Shown piece by piece: positions 7,235 to 15,148 of a stretch of DNA of 22,734 nucleotides. The stretch comes from an uncultured Porphyromonas sp. Its GTDB lineage: Bacteria; Bacteroidota; Bacteroidia; Bacteroidales; Porphyromonadaceae. The position numbers and the translations under genes were made by a program. Within the stretch, counting starts at the first letter, position 1. The number at the start of each line of letters is the position of its first letter. The notes under the pieces were generated by a model. It did not search any database. It had not been told where the DNA came from and saw only the letters and a program-made list of their open reading frames with translations. The stretch spans positions 1 through 22,734 of the forward strand of contig CALTVJ010000027.1 of assembly GCA_943912835.1 (NCBI GenBank). The letters run 5' to 3'.

Positions 7235-8530
7235 ATGAACGAATTAAATTTAACTACACCGTCTTTATTGTTTTCTGCAATATCGCTGATATTATTAGCT
7301 TACACTAATCGATTTCTTTCGTATGCTAGTGTCGTTCGTACGCTTAATGAACGTTACCAAGCTAATCCAGATCAAGACCCAACTACACTAGAGCAAATAC
7401 GTAACTTCGTATTGCGTCTAAGATTGATACGTGCCATGCAAACTTTTGGTGCCATTAGTTTGCTCCTGTGTTTGACCTCTATGTTTTTCTTCTCTATAGA
7501 TCAACATTTGCTTGGGGAGATTATATTTGGTGCAGGCATGGTATCTCTCGCTGTTTCTTTGGCTATTTGTATTTGGGAGATCCAGATATCAACAGAGGCG
7601 ATAGGCTTACACTTGCAAAATATACGTCGCCGTCAAAGAGATCAAGATCCTTTTATTGGTAATGCTCTGCGACGCAAGGCTAATAGACGTGAAGGAGAAA
7701 GCCTTGGAGAGCAAAATACGCGTAAAAATAGAGAGAAGCAGTTAAGAGATAAGCAAGAGAGAGAGGAACGTAAAGCCAAAGAAAAGGCTCAAAAGCAACC
7801 TGAAGAGATCAAGGTTAATCGTGAAGAAGAACTTACAGCTAATAAAGAGCCTCAGAATACAGATAAGCGCATAAAGCCAGAAAGGATTGATCGTAATAGT
7901 AATGATCGTAAACCTAATAGAGACGTAAACCCTAAGTCGGATAAGGAGGATAAAGTGCAGGAAGGCAATGATAAAGTTCAGCCTAATGTGGCAAATCAAG
8001 CTCCAAAGGGAAACGTTAACAAAAATACGAACAACCAAAGGGATAATAGAGACAACAATCCTCCCACAGCAAGGCTAGAGAACAAAGAGGACAAGAAGTT
8101 TGAACTTCGCAAGCAAGTACCTAACAATCCTCATAAAGACGAACGTTGGGAGCATAAGCAATCTAACGAGATTAAGACTACAGAGTCTAAGGATACGCAA
8201 AAGGTAGATACTCCTAAAGTAGAAACTCAGCCTCAAGCTAAGGCGCAAAATAATACTCTCAATAACATTCCTAACCAAGTTAAGACTTCTCTAGAGAGAG
8301 AGGTTAAAGAGAAGGAGGGTAATACACAACCTAGCCTCCAAGCTCTAGAAAATAAGCAAAGCGAGGTGCAAAAGCTTACCGAAGAGGCAAAACCAAAAGA
8401 GCGTAAGATATTTGCGAATCGTAAGGCTAAGACGGCAAAAGAAGTAAGCGAAACAGAGGTGCAGAAACTACAGAGTGCTTACCTAAAAAGAAAAAAAGAG
8501 CGCGAGAGTAAACACACAAGTAATGAATAG
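7235..8530 (+). CDS. DUF2721-family membrane protein with long charged C-terminal tail
   Basis: Residues 1 to about 145 fit the DUF2721 family of uncharacterised membrane proteins: an N-terminal hydrophobic segment (about 8-27, TTPSLLFSAISLILLAYTNR), then two more at about 70-90 and 95-117, with the conserved QTFGAISLLLCLTSMF and EIQIS patches. Residues 146-431 are almost entirely Lys, Glu, Arg, Asn, Gln and Asp, with some Pro and Thr and hardly any hydrophobic residues. The tail is presumably disordered and cytosolic, with scattered coiled-coil potential (REEREAKEK-like runs). Family members are usually short, so the tail is unusual. Function unknown. It sits 31 bp after the PhnP-like gene and 21 bp before purA. 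Confidence 0.75.
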   Translation: MNELNLTTPSLLFSAISLILLAYTNRFLSYASVVRTLNERYQANPDQDPTTLEQIRNFVLRLRLIRAMQTFGAISLLLCLTSMFFFSIDQHLLGEIIFGAGMVSLAVSLAICIWEIQISTEAIGLHLQNIRRRQRDQDPFIGNALRRKANRREGESLGEQNTRKNREKQLRDKQEREERKAKEKAQKQPEEIKVNREEELTANKEPQNTDKRIKPERIDRNSNDRKPNRDVNPKSDKEDKVQEGNDKVQPNVANQAPKGNVNKNTNNQRDNRDNNPPTARLENKEDKKFELRKQVPNNPHKDERWEHKQSNEIKTTESKDTQKVDTPKVETQPQAKAQNNTLNNIPNQVKTSLEREVKEKEGNTQPSLQALENKQSEVQKLTEEAKPKERKIFANRKAKTAKEVSETEVQKLQSAYLKRKKERESKHTSNE

Positions 8531-8551
8531 ACAGAAAGCATAAGATACATA

Positions 8552-9826
8552 ATGGAAAAGGTTGATGTGCTCCTAGGTTTACAATGGGGCGATGAGGGGA
8601 AAGGAAAAATCGTAGACGTACTTACTCCGAAATACGACGTTATTGCTAGATTTCAGGGTGGACCTAATGCTGGGCATACTTTGGAGTTTGATGGAGCTAA
8701 GTATGTGCTTCGCTCTATACCCTCAGGGATATTTCAGGGGAACAAACTTAATGTGATTGGTAATGGTGTCGTTTTAGACCCAATACTTTTTGTTCGTGAA
8801 GCAGCTCAGCTTGCTGAGAGTGGACACGATCTTACCCAACGCCTTGTTATTTCTCGTAAGGCACATTTGATTATGCCAACGCATCGTTTGCTCGATGCCG
8901 CAAATGAAGCGGCCAAAGGAGCCGAGAAAGTTGGCACAACCGGTAAGGGTATCGGTCCGACTTATACAGACAAAGTAAGTCGCCATGGTCTTAGAGTTGG
9001 CGACCTTGAGTGCAACTTCAAACAAAAGTATGAGGCTGCTAAGTCAAGACACCTCCAAATCTTGGACTCAATGGGGTATTCGACTGAGGGCTTAGATGAA
9101 GTCGAGAGAGAGTGGCTACAAGCCATTGAAGACTTGAAGCGTTTTACCTTTGTGAATAGCGAGCAATTAATCAACCAAAAGCTCCAAGAAGATAAGCGAG
9201 TTTTGGCAGAGGGGGCTCAGGGCTCGTTACTCGATATTGATTTTGGCTCATATCCATTTGTAACTAGCAGTAATACGGTTTGTGCAGGTTGCTGTACAGG
9301 CTTAGGTGTAGCTCCTAGGGCTATTGGAGAGGTGTACGGTATCTTTAAGGCTTATTGTACTCGTGTCGGTTCGGGTCCTTTCCCTACAGAACTGTTTGAC
9401 GAGACAGGAGAGAAGCTCTGCTCTTTGGGGCATGAGTTTGGCTCGGTGACAGGTCGTAAACGTCGTTGCGGTTGGCTGGATCTTGTGGCTTTACGCTATA
9501 CTGTTATGCTTAATGGTGTGACAAAGCTTATCATGATGAAGAGTGATGTCATGGATACTTTTGACGAGATTAAGGTTTGTATAGCTTATAAAAAGGGAGA
9601 TGACGAATTGCGAGACTTCCCCTTTGAGCTAACAGATGATTACCAACCGGTCTATAAGACTTTCTCTGGTTGGCAGACAGATACTAGTGCCATTACCAAT
9701 GAGGAGGACATGCCAGAGGCTCTGAGAGAGTATATTCGCTTTATTGAAGCTGATCTAGGCGTCTCTGTTGCATTTGTTTCGGTTGGTCCAGACCGAGAGC
9801 AAACGATTGTGAGAGCTGAGCTCTAA
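8552..9826 (+). CDS. purA: Adenylosuccinate synthetase
   Basis: Joins IMP and aspartate using GTP to give adenylosuccinate, the first committed step to AMP. The 424-residue cytosolic enzyme has the usual length. Visible motifs are GLQWGDEGKGK (9-19) with the catalytic Asp and GTP loop, GGPNAGHTL with the catalytic His (about residue 42), and GTTGKGIGPTY near 130. SVTGRKRRCGWLD in the C-terminal half is the arginine-rich segment. It is the last gene of the SPOR-murB operon and is followed by a bidirectional terminator. Confidence 0.97.
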   Translation: MEKVDVLLGLQWGDEGKGKIVDVLTPKYDVIARFQGGPNAGHTLEFDGAKYVLRSIPSGIFQGNKLNVIGNGVVLDPILFVREAAQLAESGHDLTQRLVISRKAHLIMPTHRLLDAANEAAKGAEKVGTTGKGIGPTYTDKVSRHGLRVGDLECNFKQKYEAAKSRHLQILDSMGYSTEGLDEVEREWLQAIEDLKRFTFVNSEQLINQKLQEDKRVLAEGAQGSLLDIDFGSYPFVTSSNTVCAGCCTGLGVAPRAIGEVYGIFKAYCTRVGSGPFPTELFDETGEKLCSLGHEFGSVTGRKRRCGWLDLVALRYTVMLNGVTKLIMMKSDVMDTFDEIKVCIAYKKGDDELRDFPFELTDDYQPVYKTFSGWQTDTSAITNEEDMPEALREYIRFIEADLGVSVAFVSVGPDREQTIVRAEL

Positions 9827-9841
9827 GGATATATTCAAAGG

Positions 9842-9881
9842 AAAGGGGCTGTGTCAATTTATAAACAGACACAGCCCCTTT
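9842..9881. terminator. Bidirectional terminator between purA and the SerB-like gene
   Basis: A perfect 14-bp stem pairs AAAGGGGCTGTGTC (9842-9855) with GACACAGCCCCTTT (9868-9881) around a 12-nt loop. It has T residues after it on the plus strand and an A-rich start that gives U residues on the minus strand. It lies between convergent genes and should stop both transcripts. Confidence 0.92.
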
Positions 9882-9896
9882 TCGTAGTCTAAGGTT

Positions 9897-10772
9897 TTAT
9901 ACGATACGGAAGTATAAATCCATAAATACATGAGCTAAATTTAGACTCTCTAACCCGACAGAGCTATATAGCAAGCTGTGCGAAGAAGATGAAAGCATCT
10001 CAATATCGTTAGCTCCATCGCCGATAGTTAGTGTATTTTGAGGTCTGTAAACACCTCCGATAGGTTGTTCGGCAAAAGACCGTTTCTCATCTGCCTTGAT
10101 GATAGGTTGCACGAGTTCTCCCGTAAGGAGTTCTTCTTCGTCAAGCTCAGGCATGGTGGCAATGTAATCAGTTGCACCCAGCCGTTGAGCCAAATGATGC
10201 ACATAAGGCACCAAATTACTACTAGCTATATCCAAGCGAATTTCTTCTCCTTCTGTCATTTGACAAAAAAGCTCAATTCCACGAGCTAGTTTCACTTCCC
10301 AAGCTATGCGTTCCAATTCGGTTGCTGGTAATCCTTGAAAGTAGGTCACACGGCGAGCGAAATTATCCCCAAACCCTTCTATTCCAGACATCGCATCTTG
10401 GGTCATACGATTGATTACATCTTCATAGCTTTTCCCTTTAGATAATCTGGGTAATAATTCTTCGGCAACCAGACAACCATCCAAATCAGCAACGATACGT
10501 CTGATAGGCTCTGACTCTTGCTCGCGTAGATAAATCGCTAAACCTTCTGTACGCACTATGGGAAGGAGCTTGGTCAGTAGGCCTTTTTTTTGTGTCCAAG
10601 TAAGCTCCCCATCTAAACTCCATACATATAGCTCAAGGTTTTTGGCTGGAGTATTATTATAGATTTGGCAATTATTGTGCGTGTAGCTGGATAAGATTTG
10701 ATATAATTCTTGTGAAATAACCTGTTTGTCTACAAGTTTATATACATGTATTTTCATATTCATCTGAATCAA
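9897..10772 (-). CDS. SerB-like HAD-superfamily protein with altered motif I
   Basis: A 291-residue protein. From about residue 92 it resembles phosphoserine phosphatase SerB: motif I DLDGCLVAEE (96-105), cap-region AMSGIEGF and RVTYFQGLP (127-149), motif II ASSN (183-186), Lys226/Lys230 and motif IV GDGANDIEML (251-260). The usual SerB motif I is DxDST; here Gly99 and Cys100 replace Ser-Thr, while both Asp residues remain. The first 90 residues contain no ACT domain that I can recognise. It may be a phosphatase with another substrate. The TTG at 10772 overlaps the flippase stop (TTGA); in-frame ATG codons at 10763 and 10757 are more conventional starts. It is last in the aroG-folK-ruvB-flippase series. 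Confidence 0.7.
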   Translation of the reverse strand: MIQMNMKIHVYKLVDKQVISQELYQILSSYTHNNCQIYNNTPAKNLELYVWSLDGELTWTQKKGLLTKLLPIVRTEGLAIYLREQESEPIRRIVADLDGCLVAEELLPRLSKGKSYEDVINRMTQDAMSGIEGFGDNFARRVTYFQGLPATELERIAWEVKLARGIELFCQMTEGEEIRLDIASSNLVPYVHHLAQRLGATDYIATMPELDEEELLTGELVQPIIKADEKRSFAEQPIGGVYRPQNTLTIGDGANDIEMLSSSSHSLLYSSVGLESLNLAHVFMDLYFRIV

Positions 10773-12292
10773 CGTTTACTCTTTAAGCGAGCAATGAGGT
10801 GATTGACTGTTGTTTTGGGGATTTCTCTCCATACCACAACAGAAACAAAGAGTAGTAGCATCAAGCCGTTAAAAAACAAACTTAGTAAGTTAGACTCAGA
10901 GGCTACCCAATCTTTGAATAAGCTTTCGCAAGCCCATAGGCTAAGCACAAAAGCAAAATAAAACAGCATCGAGCGCATAGGATAAGCGATAGGATAATAA
11001 CGCTGACCTAAGAAATAGCTTAATACCATAATCAAAGCATTAGAAGCCAAAACAGCCCAAGCACATGCCATAAAGCCCATATATTCAGCACCGAAGACTA
11101 TCCAAAGAATCGTACTCAAACATCCTAAAACCGAAAGGATAGCTCCCCAATGTGTGCGGTCTGTGAGTTTGTACCAAAGTGAAAGGTTAAAGTAAATACC
11201 TGTAAAAATCTGCCCCAGCATCACCAGTGGGACAGCAGGCAATCCTTCGTAGTAGGCTGGGGTTACAAAGTGCTTCAAAATATCCAGAAACGACATCACC
11301 GATAGAAAAATAAACAAGCTGAATAGAAGATAGTACTTCATAGACTCTGCATAGATACCTTTGGCAATCTCTCCACCCTCTTTGGCTTTCGCAAAGACAA
11401 ATGGGTCGTAAGCATAACGAAAAGCCTGAGTAAATAGTACCATAACAACAGCTATTTTGTAGCAAGTCGCATAGATCCCAAGTTGTATTTGTCCCTCTTG
11501 AGGATTGTCAAAAAGCTTAGGGAATATAATTTTGTCTATCTGATTATTAAAAGCTCCAACCAAGCCAAGTAAAAGTATCGGTAAAGCATAACGTAGCATC
11601 TCCCCAAATAATCTGAAATCAAAACGCCCAGAAGCATAAGATAAATGAGGAATTAAGAGCAATAGCTGTAAGACACAACCAATGGCATTGATCCCCAATA
11701 TAACGAGTAACGTGTGTTCGGAGAAATACTGAGAGATAGCCCAATGGGGAGCATAACTGCCACATAGATATAGGGAAATGGTCGCTACAATTGTCCAAAG
11801 GACAAAAGACATACGCACAAACATAAATCGCCATGGTCTTTGGGCATAGCGAAGATAGGCTAGTGGGATAGCACAAAATGCATCAAGAGAGGCTATAAAG
11901 ACGAGCAAAAGAGCAAACAGAGTCGCATCAGTAGAGTATATCATCGTCCCTGTATCACCAAGCAGATAACGACCAATCTCAACAGAACATAGTGCTCCTC
12001 CTATCATAAATGCCAAAGAACTCAACCCAACAGCCCAAAGCGTAGTACTGTATACTTGTCGTGGCTGATTACTCTTATTGACGAAACGAAAAAATGTCGT
12101 CTCCATACCATAGGTCAAGATAACGAGCAGAATAGCTGTCCAAGCATATATCTCTGCCATCTGTCCCATGCCCTCGGGGAGTAAAAGTTTGGCGTAGAAG
12201 TAGGTAAGTAACCAATTCAGGAAACGACCGAGCATCGAACTGAGTCCATACACCGCCGTGTCTTTAATTAGCGCAGAAAAAGGTGATGCCAT
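10769..12292 (-). CDS. Polysaccharide/oligosaccharide flippase (Wzx/MATE-like)
   Basis: A 507-residue integral membrane protein with about 12 to 14 hydrophobic helices spread evenly over its length. The N-terminus (LIKDTAVYGLSSMLGRFLNWLL, about residues 8-29) is typical of the oligosaccharide flippase family that moves lipid-linked sugars across the inner membrane. A cytosolic loop contains FNNQIDKIIFPKLF, and AFRYAYDPFVFAKAKEG follows near mid-protein. The likely cargo is a lipid-linked intermediate of a surface glycan or lipopolysaccharide, but no glycosyltransferases are nearby to identify it. The start lies 24 bp after ruvB, and the stop overlaps the SerB-like gene, so it is translated within the same operon. 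Confidence 0.85.
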   Translation of the reverse strand: MASPFSALIKDTAVYGLSSMLGRFLNWLLTYFYAKLLLPEGMGQMAEIYAWTAILLVILTYGMETTFFRFVNKSNQPRQVYSTTLWAVGLSSLAFMIGGALCSVEIGRYLLGDTGTMIYSTDATLFALLLVFIASLDAFCAIPLAYLRYAQRPWRFMFVRMSFVLWTIVATISLYLCGSYAPHWAISQYFSEHTLLVILGINAIGCVLQLLLLIPHLSYASGRFDFRLFGEMLRYALPILLLGLVGAFNNQIDKIIFPKLFDNPQEGQIQLGIYATCYKIAVVMVLFTQAFRYAYDPFVFAKAKEGGEIAKGIYAESMKYYLLFSLFIFLSVMSFLDILKHFVTPAYYEGLPAVPLVMLGQIFTGIYFNLSLWYKLTDRTHWGAILSVLGCLSTILWIVFGAEYMGFMACAWAVLASNALIMVLSYFLGQRYYPIAYPMRSMLFYFAFVLSLWACESLFKDWVASESNLLSLFFNGLMLLLFVSVVVWREIPKTTVNHLIARLKSKR

Positions 12293-12316
12293 TGAAGCAA
12301 ATGATAAATCTTCAGT

Positions 12317-13342
12317 TTAATCAAACAAATCTCTTTGGGCATCTGTAAAAGCACGCCCTAAATGTGCATAAGACAAGGGAGTAACTTCACGTCCTCTTGG
12401 TGTACGTTTGAGGAAACCCTCTTTGATTAAATAAGGTTCATAAACCTCCTCCACCGTACCTGGGTCTTCGCCTAAGGCGGTCGCAATAGTAGTCAGGCCA
12501 ACAGGACCTCCTCCAAACTTATCTATAATGACACCTAATAGCTTATTATCTATGTAGTCCAGACCATATTTATCGATATTAAGAGCCTCCAAAGCATAAC
12601 AAGCTATTTCTTGATCAATACCTCCATTGCCTTTTACCTCTGCAAAGTCCCTCACTCGGCGAAGTAAGGCATTCGCAATACGTGGTGTACCACGGCTACG
12701 ACCAGCGATTTCAATGGCGGCCTCCATAGAGCAAGCAGTACCCAAGATACTGGCAGAGCGACATAATATGTTTGCCAAAGTTTTGGCATCGTAATACTCC
12801 AAATGTAAGTTAATCCCAAAGCGAGCACGCAGAGGAGCCGTTAATAGCCCTGAGCGCGTCGTAGCACCAACGAGTGTAAAGGGATTAAGGTCTATTTGTA
12901 TACTCCTTGCACTAGGACCTTTATCAAGCATAATATCGATACGATAGTCTTCCATCGCAGAGTAAAGATATTCTTCTACAACAGGGCTAAGACGATGTAT
13001 CTCATCAATAAATAGAACGTCATTAGGCTCTAATGAAGTCAGCAATCCAGCCAAATCTCCTGGTTTATCCAATACCGGACCAGAGGTTACTTTAATGCCT
13101 ACTCCTAGTTCATTAGCAATGATATGAGATAAGGTCGTTTTCCCAAGCCCAGGAGGGCCATAGAGCAAAACATGGTCAAGGGCATCACCACGGCGTCGAG
13201 CTGCTTCTACAAAGATTTGCAGATTCTCAAGTACTTTATCCTGTCCACTAAAACTATCAAAAGATAGTGGGCGCAAAGCTCTATCAAACTCTTGTTCCTC
13301 AGGTCTCAATCCTTTGGCTCGTATATCAAATGTATCATTCAT
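12317..13342 (-). CDS. ruvB: Holliday junction branch-migration helicase RuvB
   Basis: The AAA+ motor of the RuvABC complex, which forms hexameric rings that pump DNA through RuvA-bound junctions. The length of 341 residues is typical. Walker A GPPGLGKT lies at 62-69 and Walker B with DEIH at 113-116. Sensor I is GATTRSG (159-165), and the C-terminal winged-helix signature is RTPRGREVTPLSYAHLG. Its start overlaps the end of folK by 8 bp, suggesting coupled translation. ruvA is about 6.6 kb away in this window (19945-20550), so the two subunits are not in one operon here. Confidence 0.97.
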   Translation of the reverse strand: MNDTFDIRAKGLRPEEQEFDRALRPLSFDSFSGQDKVLENLQIFVEAARRRGDALDHVLLYGPPGLGKTTLSHIIANELGVGIKVTSGPVLDKPGDLAGLLTSLEPNDVLFIDEIHRLSPVVEEYLYSAMEDYRIDIMLDKGPSARSIQIDLNPFTLVGATTRSGLLTAPLRARFGINLHLEYYDAKTLANILCRSASILGTACSMEAAIEIAGRSRGTPRIANALLRRVRDFAEVKGNGGIDQEIACYALEALNIDKYGLDYIDNKLLGVIIDKFGGGPVGLTTIATALGEDPGTVEEVYEPYLIKEGFLKRTPRGREVTPLSYAHLGRAFTDAQRDLFD

Positions 13343-13727
13343 CGTTAAAATGTCGTAAGAATGGTTGGAAGTAGGGACGCTTAATGTCTTGTGGTTTCAA
13401 TAGACAATCATCCCAAATAATTAGGTCTGCATCAAGAGGTACGAGTTCTGGTCTCTGCCGATTGCGTCCTGCATAGTGTTCAAGCTCAGCCAAAAGTTCA
13501 GTTACCCGAGCCTTATCCCAATGTGTGTTCCCTGAGATAATAACATTCCAAAACTTTCCCGATGGATAAGGGAAGTCAATAGGCTCTGTGTGCATTAGGT
13601 CTGTTTCTCGCTGTAGACTGAGTTCTTCCCTAAGCCTAGATAAAGCATAATGCACATATTCTGGCGTAGAAGAATTAGACCCCAAAGAGATGACGAAACT
13701 ATGATGTGGCTGTCTGTCTTGTACCAT
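13335..13727 (-). CDS. folK: Hydroxymethyldihydropterin pyrophosphokinase (HPPK)
   Basis: Transfers pyrophosphate from ATP to 6-hydroxymethyl-7,8-dihydropterin in folate synthesis. At 130 residues it is shorter than E. coli FolK (about 160) but keeps the core. SLGSN (14-18) opens the fold, ELEHYAGRNRQRPE forms the middle loop, and PLDADLIIWDD holds the two metal-binding Asp residues (DxD). The final part after QPFLRHF is trimmed compared with longer enzymes. It starts 3 bp after the aroG/pheA stop and overlaps ruvB by 8 bp. A pabC-like gene for the p-aminobenzoate branch of folate lies further upstream (17062-17643). Confidence 0.85.
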   Translation of the reverse strand: MVQDRQPHHSFVISLGSNSSTPEYVHYALSRLREELSLQRETDLMHTEPIDFPYPSGKFWNVIISGNTHWDKARVTELLAELEHYAGRNRQRPELVPLDADLIIWDDCLLKPQDIKRPYFQPFLRHFNDE

Positions 13728-13730
13728 AAT

Positions 13731-14801
13731 CTATAAGCCTTGCTGTAACTCAACACTTTCCCTATGAATACGACTAAATAAATCGTGTATATAGCTCTCA
13801 CTCAGACCTAATTGCGAAGCTAAATGTTCGCGTTCCTGCATCAGTTCTCGATATCTATCGGGCTGTAGGATACACATATTCTGTTGTTGCTTATAGTGTC
13901 CTATGTGCTTGGCTATTTCTTGTCTCGATGAGAGTAAAGCGATTATCTGCCTATCTATATCATTGATTTGAGCTCTCCAATGTTCTAGTTCTGGGCTTTC
14001 TGGATCATCTATGAGATTGATTGCTAGCTTTTGGATCAGTTGCCCCAAAGTCTCTGGTAAAATCTGTTGAGCTGCATCACTCAGAGCTAAGTCTGGAGTA
14101 TGATGGGTCTCTATCATCAAGCCATCAAAGTGCATCTCAAGAGCCTTGCGAGATAGAGGATCTATCAAAGCCCTTTTACCCCCGATATGACTGGGGTCAA
14201 CAATAATACTAAGGTTGGGGTGACGAAGTTTTAGCTCTATAGGAATCTGCCAAATAGGGCTATTGCGATAAGTCGAGTCTCCATAAGTACTAAAGCCTCT
14301 ATGTATCGCAGCAATTTGCTTAATCCCTACTTGATGTAGACGCAACAAAGCCCCCTCCCAAAGCTCTATATCCGGATTTATCGGGTTCTTCACAAGGACA
14401 ACGACCTCATCATCTCCACGCAATGCCTCTGCTATCTCTGACATAACAAAGGGACTAGAGCTTGTACGAGCTCCAATCCATAGATGATTGATACCAGCTT
14501 TGCGTACGGCCTCGATATGTGCAGGAGTAGCTACCTCGGTCATGACGGACATACCTGTTTCATTCTGTACACGAGATAACCAATTTATGCCCTCGTAACC
14601 AACCCCCTCAAATCCTCCTGGGCGTGTCCGTGGCTTCCAGAGGCTTGCTCTATAATAGCTAAGTCCCAAAGCCTTAAGTTTCTGGGCGATAAGTAGAGTT
14701 TGCTCCTCAGTCTCTGCCGAACAAGGGCCTGCAATGAGCGTATAATTGCTCGGAGATGCTCTCCATGATAAAGCCTCAAATGGTGATATATCTTCTATCA
14801 T
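13731..14801 (-). CDS. Bifunctional DAHP synthase / chorismate mutase
   Basis: A fusion of two enzymes of aromatic amino-acid synthesis. Residues about 18-265 are a 3-deoxy-7-phosphoheptulonate synthase that condenses phosphoenolpyruvate with erythrose 4-phosphate. Visible motifs are AGPCSAE (24-30), RASLWKPRTRPGGF (51-64), GARTSSSPFV, VLVKNPINPD, AIHRGFS and DPSHIGGKR. Residues about 272-356 are an all-helical AroQ-type chorismate mutase (INDIDRQIIALLSSRQEIAKHIG with later Arg and Gln residues), converting chorismate to prephenate. In related fusions the mutase domain can mediate feedback inhibition; which ligand applies here is not visible. It is the first gene of the operon leading to folK, ruvB, flippase and SerB-like genes, with a promoter-like TAACTTTG 19 bp upstream. 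Confidence 0.93.
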   Translation of the reverse strand: MIEDISPFEALSWRASPSNYTLIAGPCSAETEEQTLLIAQKLKALGLSYYRASLWKPRTRPGGFEGVGYEGINWLSRVQNETGMSVMTEVATPAHIEAVRKAGINHLWIGARTSSSPFVMSEIAEALRGDDEVVVLVKNPINPDIELWEGALLRLHQVGIKQIAAIHRGFSTYGDSTYRNSPIWQIPIELKLRHPNLSIIVDPSHIGGKRALIDPLSRKALEMHFDGLMIETHHTPDLALSDAAQQILPETLGQLIQKLAINLIDDPESPELEHWRAQINDIDRQIIALLSSRQEIAKHIGHYKQQQNMCILQPDRYRELMQEREHLASQLGLSESYIHDLFSRIHRESVELQQGL

Positions 14802-14819
14802 CGTTGTTTCATTTGTCTA

Positions 14820-14827
14820 CAAAGTTA
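14820..14827 (-). promoter_or_regulatory. Probable -7 element for the DAHP synthase operon
   Basis: Read on the minus strand this is TAACTTTG, matching TAnnTTTG, and it would start a transcript about 12 nt before the ATG at 14801. A good -33 TTTG is absent; TATG at about 14847-14850 (19 nt upstream) is the best candidate. The small element begins 16 bp further upstream and does not disrupt it. Confidence 0.5.
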
Positions 14828-14865
14828 GTGTTTAATCTTCTGAGTGCATATAACTGCGACTTATT

Positions 14866-15108
14866 GAGACTATTGCATAATACGGCACTCGCTTCGTTAT
14901 TTTCGACATTGACTCCGTCCGCACTTCGTGGTCGGGCTTGGTCATTTACAAGAGTAAACTCCCTGCGCCCTCAGTCTGGGTGCCTTCCAAAGCACGATAA
15001 CTCGCCTCGGCTCTGCCGAGGCGAGTTATCTTTGCGATTACCACATTCTGCAATGTCTCTCAAAATGACAAGCTAAATTTGTCATTTTGTAACCTGTGCA
15101 ACGGTCTC
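14866..15108 (-). mobile_element. MITE-like non-coding element, long form (243 bp)
   Basis: An inverted copy of the element at 3626-3799. It has ends GAGACTATTGCA (14866-14877) and TGCAACGGTCTC (15097-15108) and perfect 5-bp target repeats TTATT (14861-14865 and 15109-15113). The inner end-like sequence TGCAATGTCTC (15049-15059) sits 49 bp inside, the same spacing as in the short copy. The long copy carries two extra blocks: 22 bp at 14910-14931 and 47 bp at 14985-15031. Together these account exactly for the 69-bp size difference. The 47-bp block contains a perfect 16-bp palindromic stem. It lies between uvrC and the aromatic operon and has no credible ORF. Confidence 0.88.
14996..15030. repeat. 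Perfect 16-bp hairpin inside the long element
   Basis: GATAACTCGCCTCGGC (14996-15011) and GCCGAGGCGAGTTATC (15015-15030) are exact reverse complements around TCT. The hairpin is GC-rich compared with its surroundings and is present only in the long copy of the element. No T-run follows on either strand, so it is not an obvious terminator. Confidence 0.9.
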
Positions 15109-15148
15109 TTATTGTTCAGGCGGGGAACGTTTTGGACTGTCTCTTAAA

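Noticed and set aside
7742..8278. Minus-strand hydrophobic reading frames opposite the charged tail of the DUF2721 protein
   Set aside because: They are mirror effects of Lys/Glu-rich codons on the other strand and lack starts, spacing or neighbours expected of real genes.
15027..15034. TATCTTTG inside the long element as an outward promoter
   Set aside because: It fits the -7 consensus, but there is no TTTG at the right distance upstream. It would read towards the 3' end of uvrC, antisense to it.
14756..15076. A 106-codon plus-strand reading frame running through the long transposable element
   Set aside because: It starts inside the DAHP synthase gene on the other strand, crosses the target duplication and the element palindrome, and has no protein-like signature. 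The short copy of the element does not preserve it.
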